From the NCBI GenBank assembly GCA_949358305.1, contig OX442315.1, positions 33,320,427-33,384,426 on the forward strand: a DNA stretch of 64,000 bases, read 5' to 3'. The DNA is from Strigamia acuminata (Eukaryota; Arthropoda; Chilopoda; Geophilomorpha; Linotaeniidae). A program made the translations under genes and the position numbers. How positions within the stretch are numbered: the stretch's first letter is position 1; each line of letters opens with the position of its first letter. Below, one piece after another: positions 31,146-44,215 of the stretch. Under the pieces are notes generated by a model. That model saw only the letters and a list, made by a program, of their open reading frames with translations. It made no database searches and was not told the DNA's origin.

Positions 31146-32662
31146 CCTTTTACAATCTATAAATATTTTACATTGAATTCAAATTGCCATCTAAAAAAAG
31201 CATTCAAACTGTCCTACTTTTTCCCCACCTTGTAAACATCATCTCCTTTAAACTGCAGTAAACCGAACATCCAAACTCTTTACCTTTTTATACACCCTTC
31301 AAGTTAGCCAAGTTAATCCGAAGTGACACAACTGTAATTGATTTTTTCCCACCGTATATCAATTTTATTTTTCCCTTCTCCACCAACTCCACCACTTATC
31401 CTTCTTTCACTAACCTGACAGCTTCACAGTCCAAATGATAGATGACCGTGCGCACGAGCCAATTGTATCTTCAATACTTGATGCGAGCACCTAAACAAAA
31501 CTCGAAATGACTCAACCAGTCTCGAAAAGAAATCAATAATTAACACTGTATCATTTCATATCGGAAACTAATTCATCAAGGCACAAGTTTCACCCCATCC
31601 CATCAACACTTTTCACCATTCACTCACGGGCTTTTACGACTCCCAAGACTTCCATTATACAAATAAGTGGCATGTAAATGAGTGGCCTCTGTCCCGCGTA
31701 TAAAGGCAGGGGGAGAAAGGTGGAACCCAAGATCCTATTTTGACTTTTATAAACACCCATTTCCACTTTTCAAACGATTCCCAAAGCGTGAAAGGTCGCA
31801 GATTAATTTCAAACATTTTTATTCCGACCCTGCATGCCAAATGTGTCACCTAAAAGTTACCAGCATCCGACATGCCATTAAATATGCTGATGAGCAGCTA
31901 CAAATCAACGGAAGTGCGTTCCCATTCAAAAAGCCAAGATAAAATTATACAATTTGCAACAAACGATGTCCCAAACATCTGCTGTTCGACTTTGCATCTT
32001 ATCAGGGGGAAGTGTCTGTTTTAAATAAACAAATTAACAGGGGGGAGCAAGGTGGAAAACCAAACACTAACAAATCCGCCCCTTTATTTCATCCCAGCTT
32101 CTCAATCACCTCTCGGGTCACCTGAAATGCGAGAGGACACAGATAATTAATGTTCGCGGGGTCAAAGCAGGTGACGATGTATCGTTGAATCCTCAATTTC
32201 ACTTTTCTCAACTTGAAATATTCACCCCATTTAATTAAACATTGCGCATTTGTTAAATGCGCGAGAACATTAAACAATGAAAATTAAATATGGGCCACCT
32301 GATCAACCTGAAAAGGTTTATTCAACCGTGATTTCATCCAAAACCAGCGTTACTATAAATCACTAAATGTTCATTTTCTTTTATTAAAGACCAACTAAAC
32401 ATAAACATTACAAAATGATCTATTTTTTGTGTAAAGTGCCTTACAACAAATTTATACGACACTTTGCCAGGCTAAAGTTGGCGGAACATTACATTTGGCA
32501 ATGACTATAGCAGGGCCTCAATAAAAAATAATTAATGAGGACCCAAAAATAATTTTATTGAAAAATTATCAAACTTTCTTGAAAATATGAAATTTATAAA
32601 ATACCTAACTCTTGCAGCATATAAAACCTTCGTCTTTATCGAAGTCTTTAGCGTTAACACTA
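31146..32662. other. AT-rich noncoding stretch
   Basis: An 86-codon frame at 31682-31942 overlaps a frame on the other strand and has no splice or start context; I treat both as chance. Nothing else is recognised. Confidence 0.5.
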
Positions 32663-32803
32663 GCGCATTCAAAAACTAAAATATTTTGTGTTTTACTTCA
32701 ATTTTAAACCAAAAATGACATCATTTCCTGTTTAAACCCATGTTAAAACTTAAAATACACTAACCGGTAAACTAAAATAGTTATTTCTAGTTTTGACTGC
32801 AGC
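32663..32803. mobile_element. Family B element, copy 2
   Basis: TA-flanked (32661-32662, 32804-32805), with interior nearly identical to 2314-2449 (ATTTTGTGTTTTACTT, GACATCATTTCCTGTTTAAA). The left end lost a few bases (GCGCATTC for GCTGCATTC) and the right end is slightly degraded. Confidence 0.8.
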
Positions 32804-32805
32804 TA

Positions 32806-33786
32806 CGGTTAGCTCCGTCTTTCGACATTGTCCAATTTTAACGATGTGCCAACTTCAGCCTGATAAAATTCATACTTACCGATTCTATTTCAATTTACCA
32901 CTTTGCACACTTTTCTTTAATTAAAACTGAAATCCCATTTCCCCATTCAAAAATGTTAAACCGTCGAAACCCATTAATTCATAGGTATATGATCGCATTT
33001 ACTACCAATTAGAAAAACTAATCAAGCGCGTGACTTCTCAATTGACATTAAGTGTAGCACTTAAGCAATTTGTTTGCTTCATCTGAAGATAATTGGTAAT
33101 TACCATACTGAACTAAATCAGGCTAATTACTCTATATCATGCACTTCCAAAATAATTAGAAAATAAAAATAGAAAAATAAAAAAAATCAATATCATTGAT
33201 TTCTCAGCACACTTGAAAATCGACTCTCATCCTAATTTCATACACGAGAAGGATTAAAATTTAAACATTCAAAATGCACTACCGTTTTTAATTTATTCCT
33301 CAAAAAGGGCTATTACCCGGCTTTTGGCAACGAATTTCATCCTCTTTACGCACAAAATGCTACTTTTAATAACACTGAACTCTACTTAGCAAACTCCCAT
33401 CGCGTAATTCCCTTCCGAACACACAAACTCGTGTTCCACGGGCAAACGTCGGGTTAAGCAAAACGACCCGTTAATTTGAGACACACGGAATACCGCATAT
33501 ACTCGACTGATTCTACGAATAAAAGTGTGGCGAGGTCAACTTTTTTCAGAACATTTGTCACAACTTTCACTAGTTGTCATGAAACTGGGCAGAGTATCCC
33601 ATTTGGTTCAAAAAAATAGTTAGAAAGCATTAAAACTGACCAAAAATGGTTAAAAATTGTCAAAAAACATTACATTAAAAACCGATTAAAAATGTGTGAA
33701 ATTCTTCAAAAAACATTAAAAACTAATTAAAAAATTCGATACAAATTGGTAAAAAAAATCGATAAAAAATCACTTTATTGCTGTTT
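32806..33786. other. AT-rich noncoding stretch
   Basis: No coding evidence. A run of repeated AAAAATTGTCAAAAAACATT-like words at 33640-33720 is internally repetitive, perhaps the inside of the element whose end lies at 33838. Confidence 0.5.
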
Positions 33787-33838
33787 AGATAACCGAAAGT
33801 TCGTATAACCGGTGTTCCGATAATCGAGATCCTAACTG
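33787..33838 (-). mobile_element. Terminal fragment of a pogo/Tigger-like element
   Basis: On the minus strand it reads CAGTTAGGATCTCGATTATC followed by further GTTAT-containing repeats, next to TA at 33839-33840. CAGT...TCGATTATC ends flanked by TA are characteristic of pogo/Tigger elements. The other end was not found. Confidence 0.5.
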
Positions 33839-33840
33839 TA

Positions 33841-35651
33841 CATTTAAATTATATTTTGCAGTGTAGAGCACTGCATTTTGAAATGCATTGGGCTTCACAA
33901 GAATGCATTTTGTAATACATTTCCGCATGCTATTGGTTTTGTAAAAAAAAAAATTTGTAAAATCTATTACGACAAGCGTTTCCAATACTATTATTTTTCA
34001 AATCTGAATGCATTTTCCAAAGCATTTTTTCAATTTTATTATGAAACGCATAATTTAATATATTCTAAACCATATGGGTCCCCCTAACATCGCCTTCTCC
34101 TTAGTAGTTACGCCGATGATTGGTTTATTTCGGTCACGTAATTAGCACACAACTTTCCCACTTTCTTCCTCTTTAAGGGGCCAGAGGGATCGACCTCAGA
34201 ACAGCTCGACTCTAGGTCGACTTTATTCAGTAATTATATTTACCCCATTTCAACTCAAGAGAAAAATTCCTCCACCAAAAATTAAAATTGGAAAACACTT
34301 CACGCGATAAGTCACTCAAATTTCAAACTCGTCCCAAGTGACAACCATGACCAAGTTTAAAGTAAAAGAACATGGGGGTAGTTTGCGAGGGGAAAGATAC
34401 ACGTGAATGAGTCACGCAACTTCCATCCCCCAAAAAAATAAAAGAAAACACTCCACTGTCCTCCGTAATTAAAAACCTATGCTGACTTGACTGATAATAC
34501 CAATAAAGACAAAAAAAAGTCTTGCATTTTCCATGAGGGATTACATATAACCCCAGATACATCATTCCCATTGGATATCACACGTGATCATCCTTCTTTC
34601 ATGGCTTTATTTCATCCATACGTAATTAAAAGAGACGACTCCCTTTAGACGTCAACGAAGGAAAAAATATAAGTTATTGTGCCATATAGCCAACACTTCA
34701 TTAAGCATACAGAACGATTGATAAAAAGAAGGCTATTATCATCAAACATGGGAATGATTAATCATCTATTGGTCATTTCGATGCTTTGACAAGAAATAAA
34801 AGAAAGTGTGATCAACTTTATGGGAAAACTCCGTTACAATAAATTGTTTATACAACTTTTGCAAAAAAGGAAAAAATTATATTCTGCAGTTAGTGCACCC
34901 ACGCGTGATGAGACAATTTAAGGTATTCAACAGACCCAGTAAAACCGAGGCATTAAAACTTTTTAAATGATGCATAATTTTGAAAATCTTGCGTATATAA
35001 AAAAGGGCATAAATTAAAACTCCACTAAATTTCCTTGGATTCCCACTTAAAAAAACTAAATCTCCCACTAACTGACTTTATCACTAAATTACAAATTTTG
35101 CTAGTAATTATGAAGCAAAATTAAAATTATACTAGGCAAATAAAAAAACAACTGATATTAGCACTACGTTTACACTATTTCATGAACAAAACTTTTCTTC
35201 GTCATTCACAACCACCAATTGATATTTGTATTAACAACAAAGCTTTTCGGCCAACTGGTCATCACCAGACTACCACATCTGCAGTTATCTACTGGTTATC
35301 GCATAACTAACTGAAAACAGCAGACGTTTACAACCTGATAATGACCAGTTAGGGCGCAAAGTTTAACCGTTCAAATAAATCTACTTTTCAGGTTGTTAAA
35401 GTCCAAGAAACAGTAGCCTGCATTCAAAAAGCCATTTATTAGGGTTTGACCAGAATTTGATCGATACCATAATTATCCGATATCAGCCGACACCGATGTT
35501 GTCCTCCTAAATATCAGCCAATACTGACACCAATATTTATGTAAAATTAACTTTAAATTTAATACAACAGGTTTAAGCAATTTATTTTTGCTGAAATGTG
35601 AGGTTTGAAAAATTATTTATCTAAACAAATTACCCAGGTAAATTTTTAATC
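33841..35651. other. AT-rich noncoding stretch
   Basis: Short frames on both strands only. Around 35455-35540 the words CCGATATCAGCC and AATATCAGCCAATACTG recall dispersed hAT-type repeats, but no paired ends were found. Confidence 0.5.
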
Positions 35652-35653
35652 TA

Positions 35654-35988
35654 CTGTATTTTATCGATTAAGAGCCGCGGCTCTTATTTAAAACTGCCAT
35701 TTTTATCAGCAATTACAATTTCGGTTTTTCGTTTGTTACATTTGTTTAATGTAACAAACTGAGTCTGAACGTCACGAACAAAGCGTACGTTCATCGTTCA
35801 TAGAGTTAAATACGAAAACAATAACGTACTTTTACAAAAATACGGTATTGTTGTCAATACAATGTACTTTCTCAATGCACTTAGCATAATTCCTTGTGGT
35901 GTTAATACACCACACTTGGTGTCTCAGCCGCGGCTACTATTCGAGGGCGGCTACAATTAGAGGGCGACTCTTAATCGGTAAAATACAG
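35654..35988. mobile_element. Family C MITE, copy 2 (best preserved)
   Basis: The 335-bp element is bounded by TA (35652-35653, 35989-35990). Left end CTGTATTTTATCGATTAAGA and inverted right end CTGTATTTTACCGATTAAGA differ at one base. It lies in the opposite orientation to copy 1. The interior has several short inverted segments (for example CGTTCATCGTTCAT). Confidence 0.9.
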
Positions 35989-35990
35989 TA

Positions 35991-37213
35991 ATTTAAAAAA
36001 TGATGCAAACTTTGCTGGATTAAAACAAACCAGGAAATTGGTTAGTCAATAAACCGAATTTTGGAACGTTTAATTGAGCATGCGCACTCTGACTAAATCC
36101 AGTCAATTTTTAAGTAGCATAGAGAAAAGTGTGCTTTTATTCTAATATAATCGATGACACGCTATAATTCACCTGAAAATAATAAAAGCAACGAAAATTA
36201 ATTACCTTGGGGACGTGTGAATTCCACATCAATTTCTGATCTTGGGATTTTCTTTTCCTATATGATCATCTGGCCAGCTTCTATAGCAATTAAATGTCAC
36301 AAGAAGTCTAATTGTTCAGCCAGAATCAAACCCCAACCTAATGACAAAAATTAAATTAAAATTAGTTTCCATTTGCAATTGCACTGATGCAATTGCACAA
36401 TCTGAAAAGTTTAAGCTCCAATCACATGCTAAATGCTGCAATCAAACCAAGCAAATGGCATGAAAATCTCATTCACATTCAGGGCTGAAAGGGTTATACT
36501 CCTCAGCGTTAGAATAAAAGGGGACTACCAGTTGCCCTTATTAGCAACCACTCTCCCATTTTCAGAGTAATTTTACTGATCAATACAAGTGCGTTTTTAA
36601 TTAGAACAAACTCATTTCTATGCTAAACATTCAATGAGCCAAGGAAAGGCTCGTGATTCATGATCATCCTATTCAAAATGGGGACAGGTTATTTAACCGA
36701 GGGAGCGCAATATATCCGAGGCTGACTTAAGTGGACAATATGGTCACTGGTTGGGCATCAACACCAACAAAATGGTGATTTACAATGGCGTCGTTATCAT
36801 ATCGCGTATTAACAACGAAATTGATATCAAGGGGAAGCAAGCTTGATTTATTAAATCCAAACCTCCCGCAGAAATGAATACAAAGGGAAAACTAAAATGA
36901 AACGCACCTAAGGTCATCTCATTCACTATCTGATAGTGATAGCACCAATAAATCGATGTCAAGATAAAAAGAAGAAAACAAACTTGATTTACATTATTAC
37001 TAATTGAAAAGTAAAGCACATCAGTATTGTATAACAAACTAACGGTGATGGTAATCAGTGTTGGGCTCTAATAAAATTTCGCTATAGCTAGTTTAGCGAA
37101 GTTCAGCACAGCAAAGTATTGCGTTACCGTTGGCTAGGTTAAGTAACGCAATACTTTTACCGTAAAAACCACCATGATAAGCAGTAGACCCATTGGAAAA
37201 TTATAACATACCG
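35991..37213. other. AT-rich noncoding stretch
   Basis: No supported exon. At 37060-37160 a region with CAGTGTTGGGC and two AACGCAATACTTT-like words in opposite orientation looks like hAT-type repeat debris. Confidence 0.5.
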
Positions 37214-37215
37214 TA

Positions 37216-37335
37216 CCTCCTCGTTTAAACGCCAGGGTTCATTAAGACGCCGGGCATGTTTTAGCGCCGGGCAGTCATCTGCGATTTACAGAATTGGCGC
37301 CAACCCCAATTAAGCGCCTGGTCCCAAAAAATCGC
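37216..37335. mobile_element. Family D element, copy 2, truncated
   Basis: Begins CCTCCTCGTTTAAACGCCAG after TA (37214-37215) and keeps the GCGCCGGGCAGTCATC and CCAATTAAGCGCC words of family D. The matching right end is missing. Confidence 0.65.
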
Positions 37336-40300
37336 ACTTGCACATAACAATGCTTCGCATATGTCGCACTCGCTAATGTACGCAGTAGTTGTAACTGCAA
37401 TGCCGCACCAGGGAATACTGATAAAACGTCTACGCGCGACATCGCACCGGCAACCGACCCGTCACACACTGGGCCTATGGGTGACATGGTCAGTTCGACA
37501 AAACATTCGCGTCGTACTTACCTACGACCCAGCAAGGCCGCAGATCACCAGGGTGGCCAAGCGGTCACATTATGCTCTACAATTGCTAAGGCCAGCTCTG
37601 TGTATACAGAGTAAGATAAAATTGGCAGAAACTCTTTAATTGCCAAGTGAGACGGGAATTGATCACACACCATGAACAAAATCAATTTTATCCCCAGTGG
37701 TGTTTGCAACGACAAGATTAATACCTGCATGCTAATCACACAGTATATAGGTATTTAAGGCATTGTGTGCAGATGTGAATATTTTCCCGACAATTCTGTC
37801 ACATGAGTCCCAAAGACAGTATTGGATTTGCAAGTGCAGTGGAGACAGGTCAGCAAAAGATACCCAGTCTAAATGGAGGCAATTACGGACCAAGGGCGCC
37901 CAATCTTGAGAAAGTTTTTAGCATTACCGGACATTAGAAGGGTTTGCGTTTGGGTCAAGAGGGGAGGCTGTAGCCAGGTCCTCACTATTTTTCAGTGGGA
38001 TCATAAGAAAATCAAGACTTTTAAATGCAATTGGTCTTCGCTATTGTGTACCGAGATCAAATCAAGAAATCTCTTAATAAATTCAGCAAGAAACTTTTAC
38101 TTTCAAATTCTAATAACTGCAAGCATTTTGCAAGTTTTACACATAAATTGTCATTGTCACATTTAATTAAAACCTACCTTGATCAGATGTTTTTCCTTCC
38201 TGATGTTAATTAATAATGTTTTCTATCAATGGCACCAACGCGTCTTCATTCAATTTCCTTGAATTTTTATCTTCTTGCTGTTTAAAATAAAAATGTATGA
38301 AATATGTGACAAGACAACAGTTTTAAATTAAAGACACATAGTGAGAGTTCTATTCGACTATTCCATCTCCCCATCTTTAGCTGATTTCATCTTTCAACTA
38401 CGTAAATGAGTTCTACTAAACGTTCAAAGTTATTTCCTGATTCATGTCAAAATCTGAACTATTATTTCCATATAAATTATTGTGAGTCAATAACGAAGCA
38501 CTAGGTTTGATGTAACCAAGTAGACTGATTTTATTAAACAAAAGATTGAAATTAATTAAAATTAATTAAAAAAAGACTAGTGGCATTCAAAAAGTCAAGC
38601 AATAAGATGAACGTATTTTTGTTTTGTGATGTTAAAAGATAAACTACAAAAACAAACAAACACACACACACCAAAAACACAACTTTTTGATTACAGCATG
38701 AACAAAGGATAACATGGACACGTATCTACATATTCAGTGCATTTTGCCACCAACGGCGCCACATAATATATAGCCGCACTGTATTCTCGGATGACAACAA
38801 GTAACAAACATGCTCAGTTGTCACGTGATTGCTGTCATCCAATCAGCGCACAGAACAACGAATCAATAGAAATAACACACAAATACATGTCCATGTTATC
38901 CTTGCTTTATGATTACAGGTACTGTGCGTACCTTTTTTAAAAATCTTTATAAAAAAAACGCATTAAATCTAAAAATAAAAAAATAAAAATTTAAATTATT
39001 TTTCTAGACCACGTTAAATCAAAATCGTCTAAAAACAGAATTGGGTGTATATTTTTTTCATTGCTTTAATTGATTTATTGGTATTACTATTTATTTTCTT
39101 TGATTTAGCAATATTAAAGCTAATAAATTAAGCCTAACACAGATAAAACAGCAAGGTGTCTACGAGAATCCAGTTCACAGAACAGATTAATTTAGCATCA
39201 ATATACCGTGCACAAACAGTTCTGCCACTGTGCCCCATGATGAATGAAAAAAGTTTCACTCTTGAGAAACAAAGTGCTTTCCCCACTAAAACGGAAATTG
39301 ATATTTCCACATTCAGAAAAATTTCCTTCCCACCATGCATACCTTAAAAATTTCCCACAATAAACTATCCACTTTACCCCAAAAAAATTATAAAAATTAA
39401 CAAACAAAAATAAACAAAAAAACTTGATCTTTTATGATTTTTTCCCAGCTAAACAAATACAAACTGCAACTCGCATCATTATCATGTTTCATGATCACGC
39501 ATTTGGATTGCAACGAGGACAACAGAGACACTTTGTTTTATTTATGAACTAGCAAACGATGTTCGCTTCAATGACCAGCAAAGCCCAGTTCATTGATTTA
39601 AGATGGCAAGCCGCTAGTACAGTGGCAGTAAAGGACCTTCACTCCCTCCTTTAATAGGCCAACTATAGCAGCCATTGAAACCGAGTGCCTCTGCTTCCAC
39701 CTGACTCTTACCATGGAAATAGCCACATTTACTCTTGTTTCATCACAGGTGAAAGCCTCTACAACTGAATAATAAATATCTGCGCATACACAAACTCATT
39801 TTTATTTCTATACAAAAAATTAACAAAAGAAATATAATTTTAAATGACAATATTGGGTCATAAATTCTTATTAAATCAAACCATAACCTTCAATTCAGTT
39901 CCCTAGATAAATTATTCATTTACATCATGGGCCATAAAATGTTTTCCAAAAGCAATCAATTTTCCTTCCTTCTATCTCTCTCTACTGCACACCATCATGT
40001 GTAACTAGTAAATAGAAGTTATATCAGCGAATGGTAATGTAGAATAATAAAATTAATACACAGAGATGGCAACATAAAGTGCAATACGCAGTAAACAACC
40101 TCATTACAACAAACAAATTTCATTTTCGAACGTATATGTTTCGTTTTATATACGATTTAACCTTTTAGATAATTTAATTAATCCTAAACTCTCATTTATT
40201 ACTGGAACAAGTCATTTCTTTGGAATATTTCCTCAAAAACGACGAATGTTTTAGTCCTAATACCGGATAACCTCGTTGCAACAAACAACACGTGTCAAGT

Positions 40301-41798
40301 TTAATTTTCTGAATTAAAGTGTTGTTAAAAACTCCTATAAAGCTTCGAAATACCTTTACAAACTTATTATCAATTGATTTTAAACATAAACCTTTCAGAA
40401 TTTAAGCAAAACGTGAACTGACCTTGCCAGCTTTCGGGACGAGTCAGCAGCGTGTGCGGCGCCATTTGTACGAAATGACGTCATTAAAAATCCCAACCAA
40501 TGAGATTATTCAAGAAAACGTCAACCCGCGAAGATTTGAAATTTGAACCAAACCCAAACAACAACGTTAGTCCATCAAAATTACAAAAATAAATAATAAA
40601 TAAATAACCACCACAAATTTTTCGAACATTCCAATATTTTTCAACATTATTATTCCTACTTTATTTATATTAAAATTATTAAAAAATTTCACGGTTCTGT
40701 CAATTTAAACATTTATTTAATGTTCTTAATAAACTTAGACATTCATTTTACGCGTTTTGTTCAACTCAGACATTAATTTCGATCCCTGCTTGTTATTATT
40801 ACCCAGAAAATTTCCACCTTGCCGTTTCTAATAACTTTTACTGACCAGTAGTTACCACGGCAACCATCAAACCCAACTTCTAATATTAGAAAACATTAAT
40901 CCCATAATTTAAGAAATTAAATTTCCCCGCAAAATAAATTTAATAATTCCCAACCATAATTCATCTTACGATTTCCACTCACACCGCATCCATCATGAAA
41001 TAATGCAATTACAGTTCCTCCTCTTTCGCGCCATTGAAGAAGCAAAAAAGGAAATTCGCGCCACAGGTGGACAACTTCCATGCGCCACCCGGGAATATCT
41101 TAACGCACCACCCTAGAAAATAGTGAAAAGACCGGCAATTAACATGATTAAAATTTGCTTTTAAGAATCGAGCCGGAGTGCAAACACAGTTATGTCTATT
41201 GGCAATGATGAATGCGAATAATAAGGGGAGGTCTAGTCACTGATTTTTCTTTCTTTTCGCGCTCAGAACAGTGGGAGGCAATAGATTGGACCAGGGGTTC
41301 CTATTACACGCTTGTGGGTGACTAGGAACATAAATTTAATTATCCTTTTTGGCTTCTGAGCAGCTGAAGCGGCCGGCATTCACATGTTAATGGAAGGGAC
41401 GTTTTGCGCGGATTATCCATTACCCCCAGATGTTTGCTTCTGATAGCAAACCCCACAAAAGAAAAATAATTGAGATATGTGTTGCTTTTAAAAGCTTCCG
41501 TGTTTTCTTGGCCCTCCATTCGACATGCCTAAACCCAAATTGATCCGCTCATAATGACCCGAGCAGTTACGGATGGGTCCGCCAATGAATTATGGCTGCT
41601 AATATTCTCTTTTTAGCAATTGCCACGTGCGTGGAGACGATCCATGAATGATCCGCTGTCCCGCAGCTTGATATAGCATTTGGCACCACTGCAAACAGAG
41701 TGTGGGGCTTTGTGTGGCATCAAAGGGGTAGTCAGCTGTTGTTATCAACTCTACCATCAATTCCTAGACGATTTGACCGATTTGCAGGGCCGAATTTT
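37336..41798. other. Long AT-rich noncoding stretch
   Basis: No gene is supported. There is a GC-richer patch at 37360-37560 (near a tRNA-like word that I rejected), purine/pyrimidine runs, and AAC/CA-rich microsatellite-like sequence at 38648-38675. Two stretches with TAACCTCGTTGCAACAAAC near 40270 and a similar word near 40095 look like dispersed repeat ends without partners. Confidence 0.45.
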
Positions 41799-41835
41799 AG
41801 CCGCCCTCGAATAGTAGCCGTGGCTGAGACACCAA
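41799..41835. mobile_element. Small fragment of family C
   Basis: Contains GCCGCCCTCGAATAGTAGCC and GGCTGAGACACC, both diagnostic of family C; the rest of the element is absent. Confidence 0.7.
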
Positions 41836-41907
41836 TTATCCTTCCACGCTTCGAAATTCGACGAAAATGATTGCTAATATTGTTTAGCACTCACCAACAA
41901 TGCAGAA

Positions 41908-41987
41908 CCATCCTCTGCTACCGATAAACCATCCTCTGCTACCGATAAACCATCCTCTGCTACCGATAAACCATCCTCTGCTACCAA
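41908..41987 (+). repeat. 21-bp tandem repeat (about 3.8 copies)
   Basis: The unit CCATCCTCTGCTACCGATAA plus A is repeated at 41908, 41929 and 41950 without change, with a fourth partial unit from 41971. The unit length is a multiple of three, so on the plus strand it gives a repeating NHPLLPI heptapeptide in a 99-codon frame from 41900. The frame has no other support; I call it a minisatellite. Confidence 0.9.
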
Positions 41988-41989
41988 TG

Positions 41990-42962
41990 GGTGGTGTCCC
42001 TGATCAACTGCTTATTTTGCTTAAATGTAAATCCGGTCCTGCCGCTTTGACTGTTTTTCACAGACAATACTTTTTTTTAAGTTTGAATTATTATTTTTAT
42101 TTTAAAATGCAAATCAGAACAAAAAACTCTTTTTGTTTTTTGTTTTCAATTTCCTCCTGGTCTTCTCTTCTCCTTTCCTCATCCACCATTAGACATTAAC
42201 ACAGGAAACCGTACGGGTTAAAACCCGTTGAGTAGGCGTGGAATTGTCTATCCTTTTTTTTTTCGTTTTTCCCCTCAGGGGTGGAATGTAGACCCTCCAG
42301 CAAAGGATCTAGTGGTGCAGAACTCTCTTCGATCCCTCTTTTGGATTTAATGCAGCGTGCGGACAACTGGCCATCTGACTGAGAATCAATTACGTCTAGG
42401 GCCTCGGCACAACTACATGGACCCACTCTTAGCAACGGTCGTATGTCACCCCAGGTTACGGCACGATGAAAGGAGATAGAGGGAAACTGACCACCCTCAT
42501 CCCCACGTCACAACAAAATATGGCAGCCAGCACGTGCACCGCCAAACTTCCCATTTGCACGTGCGCTCTTTATTCGAACCTCTAAATCCTTTGGACACAC
42601 CCAATTGACTTTGTTTTATGGATTGCCCAAACTCGAGCAATCCAAAGGTGTCAACAAGAATTCCAACATTAATTTTTATTACACGATGATTTGTCGACTC
42701 CATTTTTAATTGACAATGTTTATTATCGCTATTTATGCCATCTGAATATCAATGGAACCCGTGCTGACAAGGGCAGCCACTGTACCTTTGTGTCTTAAAT
42801 TAAATTTATACGTCCTCTAGGCCTAAGCCGCAAAGTTAGTTTTTTTTCAACACTTTTTCAAGGCTAATAAATAAATTTACATTCGGTAATATTACGGTGT
42901 GGCTTATCCGCGTAACAATATTGATTTATTCGATTTTATTAATTAAAACCAAAACTTTAAAA
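41990..42962. other. Noncoding stretch with a GC-richer block
   Basis: From about 42190 to 42720 the composition is less AT-biased and both strands have open frames of 70-80 codons on the minus strand. A near-perfect hairpin ACGGGTTAAAACCCGT lies at 42213-42228. This looks like part of an unrecognised mobile element or an old exon region, but no motif allows a name. Confidence 0.4.
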
Positions 42963-43209
42963 CAGGGGTCGGCAATTAATTTTAAGTGAGGTCCGGATAC
43001 TATTGAAAATTTTTATCGAGGTCCAGAAAAAAAAACACTTAAAAACCAAATAAACGCCCCAATAAACACACAACCCAAAAAATACCAATAAAACCTAAAA
43101 AACAGGAAAAAAACACCGAAAAACCAAAGAAACCGAGGGAAAAACGTCGCTAAAACGCCACCGCGGTCCAAGTTTCGACCTTCCGCGGTCCGCCTATTGC
43201 CGACCGCTG
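42963..43209. mobile_element. Non-autonomous hAT element, second copy type
   Basis: A perfect 8-bp duplication CTTTAAAA flanks it (42955-42962 and 43210-43217). Left end CAGGGGTCGGCAATTAATT, inverted right end CAGCGGTCGGCAATAGGCG. The interior has GGTCCGGAT/CGCGGTCCGCC words typical of such termini. At 247 bp it has no transposase. It is a different family from the one at 20207. Confidence 0.9.
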
Positions 43210-43217
43210 CTTTAAAA

Positions 43218-44114
43218 CATTAGAATATTTTTTTCTGCATCAAAGGGTTGTGATTGAATCAATGGCGCATCACAAACTAGCCCTATTCAAGCAACTGCCC
43301 TCCTTTCAAATGGAGCTCAAACTCGAAGCCACATCAACTTCAATTTTAAAAGAAAAAAAAATTTAAAAAAAAAAAATTTAATTTCCAAATAAACCACTTT
43401 AAAATCCATTCAATTCCCCAATATTAATAAATTACTCGCGCAAACTAATCCAATTTCCGTATTAATCGCGCGACTTTTCCACTCTCAATTAAAAATTATT
43501 ATCACGGCCACCAAAAATCCAATTGCGAGAGAAAATCAACACTAATCCTAAACACAAACACCTTCTCCAACTGGGATTATCCGCATAATTTATAACATCG
43601 CTTTTACTTATCGATTTTAATTTCCCGTAAAGCATCCCCACACTTTCCCATGAACTCCCCCTCACGCTTTACCATTTTTTTTTCTATACCTTATAAATTC
43701 AATTCGCACGAAGCCTCCACATACTGCCACCAGCTGGCGGAAGCACGGAGTAGGCGTGCGCAATGTAAACAAATGCTGCCTTTATGGATAGCTCTGCTCG
43801 GTCCACACACGCACATTAGAGTCCTGGTTGGTGGTGGCAGACGTGCATGGCATGTGCGCTTCTTTGTTCACGTACGGGACGACCGGTGTGCATGCGGCCA
43901 GTCGGTACAACAAAGCCGGGAAGGAGACTCGCGATTTTCCCCGCTCACTTGAGGAGTATGTTTGAGTTGCAACTCGACTTGGGAACTTATTTTTGAGTGA
44001 ATTTTCCAAACCGCATTGTGGATTAGATTCGAAGCTGTACATTTAAACTGTGAACTGTGATTTTTTAAATTTTTTTTTTTCATATTTTTTTTTTAAAATA
44101 TATATATATATACA
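43218..44114. other. AT-rich sequence followed by a CpG-rich patch
   Basis: The part from about 43725 to 43960 is visibly CpG-rich (for example CGTACGGGACGACCGG), in contrast to its surroundings, and lies 150-400 bases upstream of the candidate promoter. The overlapping frames of 86-100 codons on both strands there are most simply a composition effect. Confidence 0.5.
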
Positions 44115-44122
44115 TATATAAA
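44115..44122 (+). promoter_or_regulatory. TATA-like box of a candidate promoter
   Basis: TATATAAA lies at the end of an AT repeat (44098-44120). About 25-30 bases downstream is AACACGAGAGAAG, a plausible start region, followed by an ATG at 44202 and a strong splice donor at 44215. The AT microsatellite makes a chance match likely, so confidence is limited. Confidence 0.3.
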
Positions 44123-44139
44123 AAAAAAATATATTTAAC

Positions 44140-44215
44140 ACGAGAGAAGTGTCGCGTGTGTGAACGTCCCGCAAGTAAATCAATTGTGACATTTTTAAAC
44201 TATGCAGAAACGCAG
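44140..44215 (+). CDS. Candidate first exon of a host gene (leader plus MQKR start)
   Basis: The block contains ATG at 44202-44204 in context AAACTATGC (A at -3) and ends CGCAG|GTGAGT, a near-ideal 5' splice site. Only 14 coding bases (M-Q-K-R plus two bases) precede the junction. The leader start is guessed from the TATA-like box. The phase left open (two bases) matches the exon-like block at 62821-62872, which begins with one base before an open frame. The product is unknown. Such a short coding first exon followed by a large intron is common in animal regulatory genes, but the model rests on splice signals alone. Confidence 0.35.

Noticed and set aside
37545-37630. tRNA-like word GGGTGGCCAAGCGGTCA
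   Set aside because: It resembles the 5' part of Leu/Ser tRNAs, but no anticodon stem, T arm or matching acceptor strand follows.
41908-41987. Possible CRISPR-like array
   Set aside because: Units are directly adjacent with no spacers; it is a tandem minisatellite in animal DNA.
43650-43952. 100-codon plus-strand frame with overlapping minus-strand frames
   Set aside because: Openness in three frames coincides with the CpG-rich patch and is explained by composition.
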